DNA of 37,411 bases from Betaproteobacteria bacterium UBA2592 (GCA_002340095.1 DDKS01000001.1:1-37411), one strand, 5' to 3'. Shown: positions 1 to 10,371, numbered from the stretch's first letter. Program-made: numbers and translations. The notes: generated from the sequence alone by a model not told the origin.

Positions 1-33
1 GAATTTGTAAACACCCTCTAAGCCGGGGGCCGA

Positions 34-42
34 TGTTATAAT
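34..42 (+). promoter_or_regulatory. Extended -10 promoter of hemA
   Basis: TGTTATAAT is a perfect extended -10 element (TGn followed by TATAAT). No convincing -35 lies 16-18 bases upstream, which fits an extended -10 promoter. Transcription would begin near base 49, leaving a leader of about 20 nt before the hemA ATG at 68. Recognised by motif only. Confidence 0.55.
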
Positions 43-67
43 CCCGCACCCCCACGATGGCGACCCC

Positions 68-1333
68 ATGGCGATTTTCACTCTTGGCATCAACCACCAT
101 TCGGCTCCTCTGGCGATCCGTGAACAGGTGGCCTTCCATGTGGAGACCCTGCCCCAGGCTCTGACCTCGCTGGTGCGTGCCAGGCCGGTGCGGGAAGCCG
201 CCATCCTGTCCACCTGCAACCGCACCGAACTCTACTGTGCCACCGATGTGCCGGAAGCCGTTGCCGACTGGTTTGCCGAGTATCACCGGCTCGAACGCGA
301 AACCCTCAAACCCTTCCTTTACACCTTGCCGCCCAAGGAGGCGGTGCGTCATGCCTTCCGGGTCGCCAGTGGCCTCGACTCCATGGTGGTGGGCGAAGCC
401 CAGATCCTCGGGCAGATGAAGGATGCGGTGCGTCTGGCCGAATCCGCCGGCACCCTGGGCATGCACCTGCACAAGCTGTTCCAGCGCGCCTTCGCCGTGG
501 CCAAGGAGGTGCGCACCACCACCGCCATTGGCGCCAACACCGTGTCCATGGCGGCGGCGGCGGTGCAGTTGGCAGAGCGCATCTTCGAATCCATCTCCAG
601 CCAGAAGCTCCTCTTCATCGGTGCCGGGGAAATGATCGAACTGTGTGCCACCCACTTCTGCGCCCGCCAGCCGAAACAGGTCACTGTGGCCAACCGTACC
701 GTGGAGCGTGGTCGGGCCCTGGCCGATCGTTTCAACGGCCATGCCATCCGTCTTGACGAGCTGGCCGATACCCTGGGCCAGTACGACATCGTGATCTCCT
801 GTACCGCATCGCCTCTGCCCATCATCGGCCTGGGCATGGTGGAGCGGGCCATCAAGGCGCGTCGGCACCGGCCCATGTTCATGGTCGATCTGGCCGTGCC
901 CCGGGACATCGAGCCAGAAGTCGGCGAGCTGGATGATGTGTTTCTCTATACCGTGGACGATCTGGCCCAGGTGGTGACTGTCGGCATGGAATCCCGTCAG
1001 GCTGCGGTGCTCCAGGCCGAAGCCATCATCGAAACCCAGGTGGAAAGCTTCCTGCACTGGATGGCATCCCGGGATACGGTGCCCCTGATCCGGGGCCTGC
1101 GGGATGCCGCCGAGCGGGCCCGTCGCCACGAGCTCGAACATGCCATGCGGCGCCTGGCCGCCGGTGATGCGCCGGAAAAGGTCCTGGAGCAGCTCTCCTT
1201 GCGCCTCACCAACAAATTCCTCCATGCTCCCACCCAGGCTCTGCAACTGAGCGATGCCCAGACTCGCAAGGCGCTGCAGCAGGCTGCCGCCTATCTGTTT
1301 CACCTGCACCCGGAGGATAACAGCGGTCGTTGA
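68..1333 (+). CDS. hemA: Glutamyl-tRNA reductase
   Basis: Reduces the glutamyl group of Glu-tRNA(Glu) with NADPH to glutamate-1-semialdehyde, the first committed step of C5-pathway tetrapyrrole (haem) synthesis, in the cytosol. The 421 residues match the family length. The N-terminus begins MAIFTLGINHHSAP, and the catalytic cysteine lies at Cys50 in the STCNRTE motif, the same position as in E. coli. The substrate-binding region GLDSMVVGEAQILGQ follows, then a Rossmann NADPH domain (FIGAGEM near residue 185, VANRT) and a C-terminal helical dimerisation domain. The start is the ATG at 68; its ribosome site is weak. In many proteobacteria hemA is followed by prfA and prmC; here katG follows, so hemA is probably monocistronic. 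Confidence 0.97.
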   Translation: MAIFTLGINHHSAPLAIREQVAFHVETLPQALTSLVRARPVREAAILSTCNRTELYCATDVPEAVADWFAEYHRLERETLKPFLYTLPPKEAVRHAFRVASGLDSMVVGEAQILGQMKDAVRLAESAGTLGMHLHKLFQRAFAVAKEVRTTTAIGANTVSMAAAAVQLAERIFESISSQKLLFIGAGEMIELCATHFCARQPKQVTVANRTVERGRALADRFNGHAIRLDELADTLGQYDIVISCTASPLPIIGLGMVERAIKARRHRPMFMVDLAVPRDIEPEVGELDDVFLYTVDDLAQVVTVGMESRQAAVLQAEAIIETQVESFLHWMASRDTVPLIRGLRDAAERARRHELEHAMRRLAAGDAPEKVLEQLSLRLTNKFLHAPTQALQLSDAQTRKALQQAAAYLFHLHPEDNSGR

Positions 1334-1359
1334 GCCGCTGATCTCCTGGGGCGTGCCGC

Positions 1360-1396
1360 ATAGCCTGCGGCTATCAATTCCTTTCTCATAAACAAT
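1360..1396 (+). promoter_or_regulatory. Possible OxyR-like site or hairpin upstream of katG
   Basis: ATAG-N7-CTAT at 1360-1374 is a perfect OxyR-type quarter-site pair. The second pair expected at the standard spacing is poor (tttc at 1382-1385, caat at 1393-1396). The same bases form a hairpin (ATAGCC TGC GGCTAT), so this could instead be the 3' end of the hemA transcript. OxyR control of katG is well established in proteobacteria, but no oxyR gene lies in the window. Confidence 0.25.
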
Positions 1397-1486
1397 TGGT
1401 CCCCTGCCCGGCGCTGGCCTAAAGTTGCCTCACGGGATGCCTGACAGGCAGGTCGCCCACCCATCACGACGAGCAAGGAGACAAAG

Positions 1487-3658
<2,172 letters not shown>

Positions 3659-3667
3659 TTCGCCAAC

Positions 3668-3723
3668 GGCGGGCTTCCCGCCATGCACAACGGCCTTGTC
3701 GCCTGCCCGGGACAAGGCCGTTG
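3668..3723. terminator. Bidirectional terminator between katG and pyrF
   Basis: A perfect 13-bp stem (CAACGGCCTTGTC at 3688-3700 pairing with 3711-3723, 10-nt loop) lies between the convergent stops of katG and pyrF. It is preceded by a smaller hairpin, GGCGGG CTT CCCGCC, at 3668-3682. The T-tract is short (TTGTTG), so efficiency is uncertain, but placement and stem strength support a shared terminator. Confidence 0.7.
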
Positions 3724-3744
3724 TTGCCAGGGCAGAAGCCGCTT

Positions 3745-4557
3745 TCAGCGGTGGCGGTTGATCGCGTCCCGGGTTTCCCGGGCCGCCGCGCGGGCGGCGG
3801 CGCCGAAGGCTTCGTCCTTGCCGGCGTAGAGGATGGCGCGGGAGGAGTTGATCATCAGGCCGGTGCCATTTGCCGTCTTGCCGGCCCGCACCGTAGCCTC
3901 GATGTCGCCCCCCTGGGCGCCGATGCCGGGCACCAGCAGGGGCAGGTCGCCGGTGAGCTGGCGCACCCGGGCGATTTCGGCGGGGAAGGTGGCCCCCACC
4001 ACCAGGGCGCACTGGCCGGTGGTGTTCCACTCGCTGGCCACCAGGCGGGCCACCCGCTCGAAGAGTTTTTCTCCTCCTACGTCGAGAAATTGCAGGTCGC
4101 TGCCCCCGGGGTTGGAGGTGCGGCAGAGCAGGATCACCCCCTTGTCCGGCCAGGCCAGGTAGGGCTCGACCGAATCCCGGCCCATGTAGGGGTTCACCGT
4201 GATGGCGTCGGCCTTGAAACGTTCGAAGGCCTCCACCGCGTATTGCTCGGCGGTGCTGCCGATGTCGCCCCGCTTGGCATCGAGGATCACCGGGATGCCC
4301 GGATGCGTTGCATGGATGTGGTCGATCAGGGCTTCCAGCTGGTCCTCGGCCCGGCGGGCGGCGAAGTAGGCGATCTGGGGCTTGAAGCTGCACACCAGGT
4401 CGGCGGTGCTGTCGATGATGGTCTTGCAGAACTCGAAGATGGCGTCGTCGCGGCCCTGGAGGTGGGCAGGAAACTTGGCCGGGTCCGGGTCCAGACCGAC
4501 GCAGAGCAGGGAATCGTTCTTCTGCCAGGCGGCAGCCAGGGATTGCATGAAGGTCAT
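3745..4557 (-). CDS. pyrF: Orotidine 5'-phosphate decarboxylase
   Basis: Decarboxylates OMP to UMP, the last step of de novo pyrimidine synthesis. The protein has 270 residues, typical of the group 2 (long) PyrF subfamily. The N-terminus contains LLCVGLDPDP, SFKPQIAYF follows, and the catalytic Asp-Lys-Asp network is in DAKRGDIGSTAEQYA (Asp93, Lys95, Asp98). The phosphate-binding end is seen in LLVPGIGAQGGD and NSSRAILYAG. The ATG at 4557 starts 2 bases after the stop of the upstream methyltransferase, so translation is probably coupled. A second Met three codons in (MQSLAAAW) is an alternative start. Confidence 0.97.
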   Translation of the reverse strand: MTFMQSLAAAWQKNDSLLCVGLDPDPAKFPAHLQGRDDAIFEFCKTIIDSTADLVCSFKPQIAYFAARRAEDQLEALIDHIHATHPGIPVILDAKRGDIGSTAEQYAVEAFERFKADAITVNPYMGRDSVEPYLAWPDKGVILLCRTSNPGGSDLQFLDVGGEKLFERVARLVASEWNTTGQCALVVGATFPAEIARVRQLTGDLPLLVPGIGAQGGDIEATVRAGKTANGTGLMINSSRAILYAGKDEAFGAAARAAARETRDAINRHR

Positions 4558-4559
4558 GG

Positions 4560-5729
4560 TCAGTTGTCTTTCGCAAGGAATCGGGCAAAGGCCGAAGGCA
4601 GCAGGCAGGTCTGCAGGCTGCGCTGGGTGAACAGGAAACGGCCGTCGCAGACGAAGCCCAGTTCCTGCCAGTCCACCTCCCGGTTCAGCATCACCACGGC
4701 CTGGATCAGGTCGCGGCGGGAGAGGGAGGGGTTGGTGGGAAACAGAGCCAGGATGGAGCCGTCGAAATGGGGGCTGTCGTGCAGGAAGAAGGGCTCGGGC
4801 CGGCGGGTCTTGCCATTCACGTAGATGCGTGGCCGGTCATTGACCGGATGGGCCCGGCCCCACTGCCACCAGTTGGATTCATCGAAACGGCGCACCCGGC
4901 GCGCCAGCAGGCGCTCCTTGTGGGCTTCCAGATGGGGGTGGCGAATGCCGTGGATCATGCGCCGGGTTTCCCCGGTGTCCACGGTGCGGGAGCAGACGAA
5001 ATCCAGATTGCCTTCCGGATGGGAAAAGATATCGTCGGCCCCGGAAACCCCGCCCACCCGGACCTGGAACACTTCGGCCAGGGGTTGGGTGTAGTTCTGT
5101 CGCAGGAACATCAGCTGCCCGGCCACCTCGGTGAAGCGGCGGCCGTCATGCAGGGTCCGGTCCATGCGTCCCTTCTCGAAACGGAAGATGGCGCAGTTCG
5201 GCACATAGGGCCCGAAGATGGCGCTGTCCCCGGTCTCGAAGAAATCCGTGATGCTGCCCTGGGCGTAGAGCCAGGCATTGAGCTTTTTCGCTGCGGTGAG
5301 CTTGATGAATTCCCGCGGCACGATGAACACCAGTTCGCCCCCGGGCTTCAGGTGGCGCACGCACTTCTCGATGAAGAACAGGAACAGGTTGCTGCGGGCG
5401 TCGAACAGGTCCGACTTCAGGTGCCGGCGCGTCGCCGCCGGAATGTCCTGGAAGCGCACATAGGGCGGATTGCCGATGATGGTGTCGAACTGCTCCGTGA
5501 CCGGATAGACGAAGAAGTCCTGCACCTGCGCTTCCGGGGGGGCGACCCGTTCGTCGATCTCGATGCCGACGCAGTCCCGGCCCCGTTGCCGCAGGGCCCG
5601 GAGGAAGGCCCCATCCCCGGCCGAAGGCTCCAGCACCCGTCCGTGGTTACGGCACAGGCCCAGCATGAACTCCACCACCTGAGGGGGGGTGAATACCTGG
5701 CCAAGTTGGGCGACGTTGCGGTCGGACAT
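4560..5729 (-). CDS. Orphan N6-adenine DNA methyltransferase (class I SAM-dependent)
   Basis: Predicted to transfer a methyl group from SAM to adenine N6 in DNA. Visible motifs, in gamma-class (TaqI-like) order: LGQVFTPPQVVEFML (near residue 10), the SAM-binding loop VLEPSAGDGAF (motif I), an acidic IEIDER (motif II), and the catalytic NPPY (motif IV, residues 87-90 from this start) followed by VRFQDIP. The C-terminal part, roughly residues 200-389, would hold a target-recognition domain. No restriction endonuclease or specificity gene lies nearby; the gene sits between an MFS transporter and pyrF on the same strand. The start is uncertain: ATG 5729 (MSDRNVAQLGQ) fits the motif spacing, ATG 5759 (MADLF, with GTGAG upstream) is equally possible, and 5786 is least likely. 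Methylation of another substrate cannot be excluded. Confidence 0.85.
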   Translation of the reverse strand: MSDRNVAQLGQVFTPPQVVEFMLGLCRNHGRVLEPSAGDGAFLRALRQRGRDCVGIEIDERVAPPEAQVQDFFVYPVTEQFDTIIGNPPYVRFQDIPAATRRHLKSDLFDARSNLFLFFIEKCVRHLKPGGELVFIVPREFIKLTAAKKLNAWLYAQGSITDFFETGDSAIFGPYVPNCAIFRFEKGRMDRTLHDGRRFTEVAGQLMFLRQNYTQPLAEVFQVRVGGVSGADDIFSHPEGNLDFVCSRTVDTGETRRMIHGIRHPHLEAHKERLLARRVRRFDESNWWQWGRAHPVNDRPRIYVNGKTRRPEPFFLHDSPHFDGSILALFPTNPSLSRRDLIQAVVMLNREVDWQELGFVCDGRFLFTQRSLQTCLLPSAFARFLAKDN

Positions 5730-5800
5730 GAAAGGGCGGGGGTGAAATAAGTCCGCCATTTTCGCACTCACATGGGCAATGCCCAAGCCTCAAGGCCATC

Positions 5801-6991
5801 TCAGCGCGCTTTCCACAAGGGGTAAAGCCCGATCAGGCCGAGCACCGGGCCGGGCAGGAGCAGCCAGGCGACGTGGCTGCCCCAGGCCCCGACGTGGCCA
5901 GTGGCGAGCTGGATGGAAACCATGGTCAGGGCGAAGCCGATGGCGTTCTGGATGGCCAGGGCGCTGCCCACGAGTTCCGGTGGGCAGGCCCGGGCCGAGA
6001 GGGCGGAAAACTGGGCCGAGTCGGCAATCACCGCAAAGCCCCAGAACAGCAGGAACGCCAGCAGCCCCAGGGGCGGGGCCCCGGTCATCCAGGGGTAGAG
6101 CAGGCAGCAAAGACCCGAGGCGGCCAGCGCCAGGGCGGCGACCTGGCCGCCGGGCAGGCGGCGGGAAAGTTGCCCGGCCAGGACGCAGCCCAGGGCGCCG
6201 ATGCCGATGATGGCGAAGGCAAGCCCCGCCACGCTCGTGTCCAGGGCCTGGTGCAGGCCGGTCTGGACGATCAGCATCGGGGTCAGGGTCCAGAAGGCGT
6301 AGAGCTCCCAGCAGTGGCCGAAGTAGCCCAGGGCCGAGGCGCGGAAATCCCGGTGGGTGAAGGCCAGGAAGACCTGCCCCAGTTTCAGGCGCGGCGCATC
6401 CGGGCGGCGGCGGAAGTGGGGGCCGTCCCCGAGGCAGAAGATCATCAGGCCCGCCAGCAGCGCCAGGGCGGAAGAAACCAGGATCACTTCCTGCCAGGGC
6501 CACTGGGCCCCGGCCAGGCGGACCCCGTGGGGCAGGGCCGTGCCCAGGGTCAGCATGCCCACCAGCCAGGCGAGGGTGGAACCGGCCTTTTCCGGGGCCC
6601 AGCTCACCACCATTTTCATGCCCAGGGGGTAGATGCCGGCGAGGCTGAGACCGACGCAAAAACGCAGGGCCAGGGCGCTGTCCAGGCCGCTGGCCAGGAG
6701 GGCGAAGGCGGCATTGAAGGCCGCGCCCAGGAGGGCGCAGAGGGCGAAGATGCGGCTGGCGGGAAAACGGTCGGCAAGGCCGGTGAGGCCAAAGCCCAGG
6801 GTGCCGGCGATGAAGCCCGCCTGCACGGCATTGGTGAGGCTGCCCAGATCGGCCGGGGTGAGGCTCCAGACCCGGATCAGGTCATCGGCGGCGCTGTTGG
6901 CGGAAAACCAGAGGGAGGTTCCCTGGAGTTGCGCCAGCACGATCAGGGTGATGGCGAGACGGGGGGAGAGCGGCCGGGATGAGGGGAGCAT
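5801..6991 (-). CDS. Major facilitator superfamily transporter
   Basis: Inner-membrane secondary transporter of 396 residues, almost entirely hydrophobic helices, consistent with the 12-TM MFS fold. The MFS motif A loop between helices 2 and 3 is recognisable as GLADRFPASRIF, and helix 5 carries AGIYPLGMKMVVSWAP. The substrate cannot be told from sequence; drug, sugar or small-acid efflux are all open. The stop is 71 bases upstream of the chosen methyltransferase start and the gene lies in the same minus-strand run. The ATG at 6991 has only a weak G-rich upstream stretch. Confidence 0.85.
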   Translation of the reverse strand: MLPSSRPLSPRLAITLIVLAQLQGTSLWFSANSAADDLIRVWSLTPADLGSLTNAVQAGFIAGTLGFGLTGLADRFPASRIFALCALLGAAFNAAFALLASGLDSALALRFCVGLSLAGIYPLGMKMVVSWAPEKAGSTLAWLVGMLTLGTALPHGVRLAGAQWPWQEVILVSSALALLAGLMIFCLGDGPHFRRRPDAPRLKLGQVFLAFTHRDFRASALGYFGHCWELYAFWTLTPMLIVQTGLHQALDTSVAGLAFAIIGIGALGCVLAGQLSRRLPGGQVAALALAASGLCCLLYPWMTGAPPLGLLAFLLFWGFAVIADSAQFSALSARACPPELVGSALAIQNAIGFALTMVSIQLATGHVGAWGSHVAWLLLPGPVLGLIGLYPLWKAR

Positions 6992-7006
6992 CCCGGCATT
7001 GTGCGG

Positions 7007-7026
7007 GCCCGCCGCTTACGGCGGGC
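7007..7026. terminator. GC-rich hairpin between the MaoC and MFS genes
   Basis: A perfect 8-bp stem, GCCCGCCG CTTA CGGCGGGC, lies in the 53-bp gap downstream of the MaoC-type gene and just before the MFS start. It has no U-tract on the minus strand, so it is at best an attenuator or mRNA-stabilising hairpin. Confidence 0.35.
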
Positions 7027-7044
7027 TTACGCTGGCCTTGAACT

Positions 7045-7476
7045 TCAGCCGGCCCGGCTGGTGCACAGCATGGTGGCTTCGCCTTCGAGCACCACCTTGC
7101 CATTCACGGTGCACACGGTTTCCACGATGCAGCGCTTTTTTTCCACAATCACTTCCTTGACCGTGGCGGTGGCGGTGACCGTGTCGCCGGGGCGCACCGG
7201 GGCCTTGAACTTCAGGGTCTGGCCCAGGTAGATGGTGCCTGGGCCGGGCAGGCGGTTGCCGAGCACGGCGGAGATCAGGCCGGCGGTGAGCATGCCGTGG
7301 GCGATACGGCCCTTGAACATGGTGGTCTGGGCGAATTCCTCGTTCAGGTGCACGGCGTTGGTGTCCGTGGACACGGCGGAGAACAGCACGATGTCGGCAT
7401 CGGTGATGGTCTTGGCGATGCTGGCGCTCATGCCGGGTTGCAGGTCTTCGATGTCGTAACCGTTCTGGGCGTTCAT
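7045..7476 (-). CDS. MaoC-family (R)-specific enoyl-CoA hydratase, PhaJ-like
   Basis: Single hot-dog-fold hydratase of 143 residues, expected to hydrate trans-2-enoyl-CoA to (R)-3-hydroxyacyl-CoA. The hydratase-2 signature is intact: Asp38, Asn40 and His43 in STDTNAVHLNEEF, equivalent to the Asp-x4-His pair of PhaJ, followed by GRIAHGMLTAGLIS. The start is the ATG at 7476, preceded by AGGAGA about 10 nt upstream; the longer open frame to 7656 has no support. (R)-3-hydroxyacyl-CoA is the monomer for polyhydroxyalkanoate synthesis, and two phasin genes lie elsewhere in the window, so a PHA-supply role is plausible but inferred. Other MaoC enzymes act in different acyl-CoA pathways. Confidence 0.88.
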   Translation of the reverse strand: MNAQNGYDIEDLQPGMSASIAKTITDADIVLFSAVSTDTNAVHLNEEFAQTTMFKGRIAHGMLTAGLISAVLGNRLPGPGTIYLGQTLKFKAPVRPGDTVTATATVKEVIVEKKRCIVETVCTVNGKVVLEGEATMLCTSRAG

Positions 7477-7529
7477 GCTGCTTTTCTCCTGGGTTGGAAG
7501 GAACAGGGGCGGATTATGCCGGACTTGTG

Positions 7530-8351
7530 TTAAGGCCTGATAAACAGTTCCGGGTCCACGTTCGTGCCGTTGAGCACCAGGGTCCAGTGCAGATGCGGCC
7601 CGGTGGAACGGCCGGTGGAGCCCACGGTGCCGATTCTGGCGCCCTTTTCCAGCCACTGGCCGGGGCGCACCTCGATGCTGTCCAGGTGGCAGTAGAGGCC
7701 GATCAGGCCCTGGCCGTGGTCCACGAACACCGAGAGCCCGTTGAAGAAGTAATCCGCCACAGCCAGCACCTTGCCGCCCGAGGCGGTGCGGACCGGGGCA
7801 CCCCGGGGGGCGGCGATGTCCAGTCCCGAATGGGGCGCCCGGGGCTGGCCGTTGAAGAAGCGCCGGGCGCCAAAGCGGCCTGACAGGCGGCCGTCGGCGG
7901 GCAGCACAAAATCCGTGTCCACATAGGGGGTGTCGCGCCAGTGCTGTTTGAGGGCCTTGATCTCCTCATGCTCCCGGGCCACCCGCGCTTCGTTTTCCGG
8001 CGACAGTTCCACCTGCCCCTTGTTCTTCAGCTTCAGATACTGGGCCGGGTATTCCTTGGGTTCGACCCGCAGGGAGAGCAGGGTGCCCTGTTCCGGGCTC
8101 GGGCCCTGGCGCAGGCTCAGGGAGCCGGCCGGAGTATCGAGGGGAATGCCCACCAGCGCCTGCCAGCGGCCCTGCCGGGCGACCACCGCCACCGGGCGTT
8201 CCTGCAGCCAGACCTGGGGCCGGGGGGCGCTGTCAGGGCCCAGGTCGAGCACGCCGACGCCCCCTGGCACGGCCAGGGGGCGCAACTGGGCCTCTAGGGA
8301 GGTGCTGCACAGCAGCAGGAGCAGCAGCAACAGGGGCAGGCGCGGACGCAT
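7530..8351 (-). CDS. Secreted M23 (LytM) family metallopeptidase
   Basis: Predicted periplasmic zinc endopeptidase that cleaves peptidoglycan cross-bridges, or an LytM-type amidase activator. The protein has 273 residues with an N-terminal signal peptide (MRPRLP, then a run of leucines, probable cleavage after SLEA). A middle region resembles the domain that precedes LytM in this family. The catalytic domain has both zinc signatures: HSGLD (His...Asp) and HLH in GPHLHW near the C-terminus; the activity residues therefore appear intact. The start at 8351 is chosen because the signal peptide follows directly; the frame is open to 8396. It begins 4 bases after the PilZ gene stop, so the two are probably co-transcribed. 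Confidence 0.92.
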   Translation of the reverse strand: MRPRLPLLLLLLLLCSTSLEAQLRPLAVPGGVGVLDLGPDSAPRPQVWLQERPVAVVARQGRWQALVGIPLDTPAGSLSLRQGPSPEQGTLLSLRVEPKEYPAQYLKLKNKGQVELSPENEARVAREHEEIKALKQHWRDTPYVDTDFVLPADGRLSGRFGARRFFNGQPRAPHSGLDIAAPRGAPVRTASGGKVLAVADYFFNGLSVFVDHGQGLIGLYCHLDSIEVRPGQWLEKGARIGTVGSTGRSTGPHLHWTLVLNGTNVDPELFIRP

Positions 8352-8355
8352 CGAC

Positions 8356-8760
8356 TCAGGCGGATACGGCGTCACTGATCGGCTGGTATTTCCCAATGGC
8401 GTAGCATCCGAAACGGACTTCCAGATGATGCTGCAGGCACTGTCGGTCGGCTTCGCTCATGCCCAGGAACTGGACGCCGGTGCGGAAGGCGTCCAGCTCG
8501 CCCACGAGGACCGTGTGGCTGGCCCGGACGCGGATTTTGAGCTGGTGGGGCGTGCCCCCGGTGTGCAGGGAGGGAATCGTCAGGATCGTCTCCATTTCCC
8601 GGGAGGCGCAGAGATTGTGGCTGGAGTAGATGCACATGCCGCCCAGGGAAACATCGGACGTGATGCCGTCGAAGACTCTTTGCTGCATGTCCCGATGACA
8701 CTGACAAAGCAGGGTGACCCGCCAGCGGGCCGGGTAACGAGGGTGAAGGCGCCGTTCCAT
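8356..8760 (-). CDS. PilZ domain protein
   Basis: Probable cyclic-di-GMP receptor, 134 residues, essentially a single PilZ domain. Both ligand motifs are visible: the arginine motif at the N-terminus (ERRLHPRYPAR, RxxxR type) and DVSLGG (the D/N-x-S-x-x-G motif) near residue 37. Such stand-alone domains link c-di-GMP to motility, pili or exopolysaccharide. It is followed after 4 bases by the M23 peptidase gene on the same strand. No diguanylate cyclase lies in this window; the cyclase at 33186-34451 is the nucleotidyl class III type. Confidence 0.9.
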   Translation of the reverse strand: MERRLHPRYPARWRVTLLCQCHRDMQQRVFDGITSDVSLGGMCIYSSHNLCASREMETILTIPSLHTGGTPHQLKIRVRASHTVLVGELDAFRTGVQFLGMSEADRQCLQHHLEVRFGCYAIGKYQPISDAVSA

Positions 8761-8834
8761 GATGATCTGCGATACGGTCCGGCTCCGGTTCCAGAGACCC
8801 GGAGCGGGCCTATCTGTCGTTATGCTGGCGTGGA

Positions 8835-9317
8835 TTATGGCACTGCCCGGTCATGACATGCGGGATTCTGCGCGGCGTCCCCGGTCGGGAGGGGGCGTCC
8901 GTCCTGCCGGGCTGCCGCCACCCGTTGCCCCAGTTCTTCCATGAAGGCTTCCCGCTCGCGGGGGGAGACCAGATGGAAGCGGCCTTTACGGCTGATCTTT
9001 ACCCGGCGCAGAGACAGGGCCGGGGCGGCCCACAGGCTGTGGCTGGGTTCAATCCCGGTGATGTCGCTGTAGGGAATGCGCTGACGCACCACGCCGGCGC
9101 GGATCAGCAGGTGCGTCGGCGTCAGGGTGTATGCGCAGGGATAACCCAGCAGGCGTCCCAGGACCAGCAGCAAGACTGGCACGGCGAAATGGAGCAGGGC
9201 TTCCGCCGGGGCCCGGGGGAGCGCCGCGAAACCTTCCAGCACCGGCAGGCCCAGGGCCAGGCCGATGCAGGCCAGCAGCCACGCATCGATGCGGGAGGGG
9301 TAGGTACGGTTCTGCAT
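8835..9317 (-). CDS. Membrane protein with bacterial PH (YyaB/SunI-like) domain
   Basis: About 160 residues. Two hydrophobic helices (roughly residues 11-31 and 38-56) are followed by a cytosolic domain resembling the bacterial PH-like family: AYTLTPTHLLIRAG, then IPYSDITGIEPS, SLWAAPALSLRRVKI and LVSPREREAFMEEL. The function of such proteins is unknown in most species; in Bacillus a relative confers immunity to a lantibiotic. The upstream ATG at 9368 overlaps the LysR stop (TGATG), so translation may instead begin there by coupling and add 17 residues; ATG 9317 is chosen because the residues between are hydrophilic and Pro/Arg-rich. Confidence 0.7.
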   Translation of the reverse strand: MQNRTYPSRIDAWLLACIGLALGLPVLEGFAALPRAPAEALLHFAVPVLLLVLGRLLGYPCAYTLTPTHLLIRAGVVRQRIPYSDITGIEPSHSLWAAPALSLRRVKISRKGRFHLVSPREREAFMEELGQRVAAARQDGRPLPTGDAAQNPACHDRAVP

Positions 9318-9367
9318 GGGACTGGCTCCGGCTTTGTCCTGTCGTGCCGGGTTCGTGCGGCCCGGCA

Positions 9368-10264
9368 TCAGGGGCTCTCGGGAAAGAGGGCGGTGCGGGC
9401 CGACTCCATCACCGTGAGAATGGCCGGGTGATGGATGCGCCGTTCGGCGGTGATCGACCAGAAGGCTTCCCGGATTTCGTCCACCTGGCCGATGCAGCGC
9501 ACCCCGTAGCGCTCACAGATTTCGTCGGCCAGCACGGCGGGGCCCGGAAAGTAGCCGGCGCCGGCCTGGCCGAAGGCCTTGAGCAGGGCACCGTCGTCGA
9601 ATTCTCCCATGAGGCGGGGGGTCAGGCGCTGATCGTCGAGCCAGCGGTCAATGTGGCCGCGGATGGCGGCATGACCGCCGGGCAACAGCAGCGGTGCGTC
9701 GTTCAAGCAGGCGGGAAAGTCCGCCGGGTTGCCGCCCAGGGCTGCGACTCCGAAGAAAGCCAGGGGACTCTCCCCCAGCTTGTGGCTGTGGCCGCGAATG
9801 GCGAGGCCGGAGGGCATCGGGCGGTCGGCCACCACCAGGTCGAGGCGTTGCAGGGCCAGTTCGGCCAGCAACATGTCGATACTGCCTTCCCGGCACACCA
9901 GGCGTACCGGCTCGGGCAGCCGGCCCAGGGGGGCGAGCAGGCGGTAGGCGAAGAATTTGGGCACCACGTCCGTGATGCCCAGGCGCAGCACCGGGGCCGG
10001 GCTCTGTTGGCGGGCGGACAGGGCCTGCTTCATTTCGCCGCCCAGGTGCAGGATCTCGTCGACATAGGACAGGGCCAGCCGGCCCGCCTCGGTCAGCTCC
10101 AGGCCCCGGCCGGCCGGCCGGAACAGGGCGGTGCCCAACTCCTCCTCGAGCTGGCGGATCTGCCCGCTCACGGTCTGGGGCGTGAGCTGCAACTGGGCTG
10201 CGGCGCGGCTGACGCCGCCCAGGCGCGCGACCGTCCAGAAATAGTGCAGGTGTTTCAGGTTCAT
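9368..10264 (-). CDS. LysR-family regulator, NhaR-like (copy 1)
   Basis: Transcription regulator of 298 residues. The N-terminal winged helix-turn-helix reads NLKHLHYFWTVARLGG then LTPQTVSGQIRQLEEELG, the characteristic NhaR-type start, and the effector domain carries LAELALQRLDLVVADRP. In E. coli NhaR senses Na+ and activates the nhaA antiporter gene. Here the gene diverges from the hibernation-factor remnant/P-type ATPase cluster across 107 bp, the standard arrangement for a LysR regulator and its target. It is a close paralogue of the protein at 16498-17388: the two align without large gaps from end to end. Whether Na+ is the signal here is not known. Confidence 0.9.
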   Translation of the reverse strand: MNLKHLHYFWTVARLGGVSRAAAQLQLTPQTVSGQIRQLEEELGTALFRPAGRGLELTEAGRLALSYVDEILHLGGEMKQALSARQQSPAPVLRLGITDVVPKFFAYRLLAPLGRLPEPVRLVCREGSIDMLLAELALQRLDLVVADRPMPSGLAIRGHSHKLGESPLAFFGVAALGGNPADFPACLNDAPLLLPGGHAAIRGHIDRWLDDQRLTPRLMGEFDDGALLKAFGQAGAGYFPGPAVLADEICERYGVRCIGQVDEIREAFWSITAERRIHHPAILTVMESARTALFPESP

Positions 10265-10271
10265 GGAAACC

Positions 10272-10298
10272 TTTCGGGATTTTCCGAAATGTTATTCG
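10272..10298. promoter_or_regulatory. Candidate NhaR-type operator (TTTCGG/CCGAAA and CGAA/TTCG dyads)
   Basis: In the divergent gap, TTTCGG (10272-10277) pairs with CCGAAA (10284-10289), and CGAA (10285-10288) pairs with TTCG (10295-10298). On the minus strand TTGATA and TAACAT, about 18 bases apart, could be the -35 and -10 of the regulator gene. Similar CGAA/TTCG dyads precede the second nhaR-like gene. Inferred from position and symmetry only. Confidence 0.4.
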
Positions 10299-10371
10299 TC
10301 CGGGACTGCATTTATCAAACGCCGTTCCGCCCCTATCTTGAAGGTGTGACCACGCCCCGGAGGAACTGGCC

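Noticed and set aside
8351..8396. Lipoprotein signal for the M23 peptidase (Cys near residue 15)
   Set aside because: The residues before the Cys are all Leu, so the lipobox positions -1 and -2 are not satisfied; a type I signal peptide fits better.
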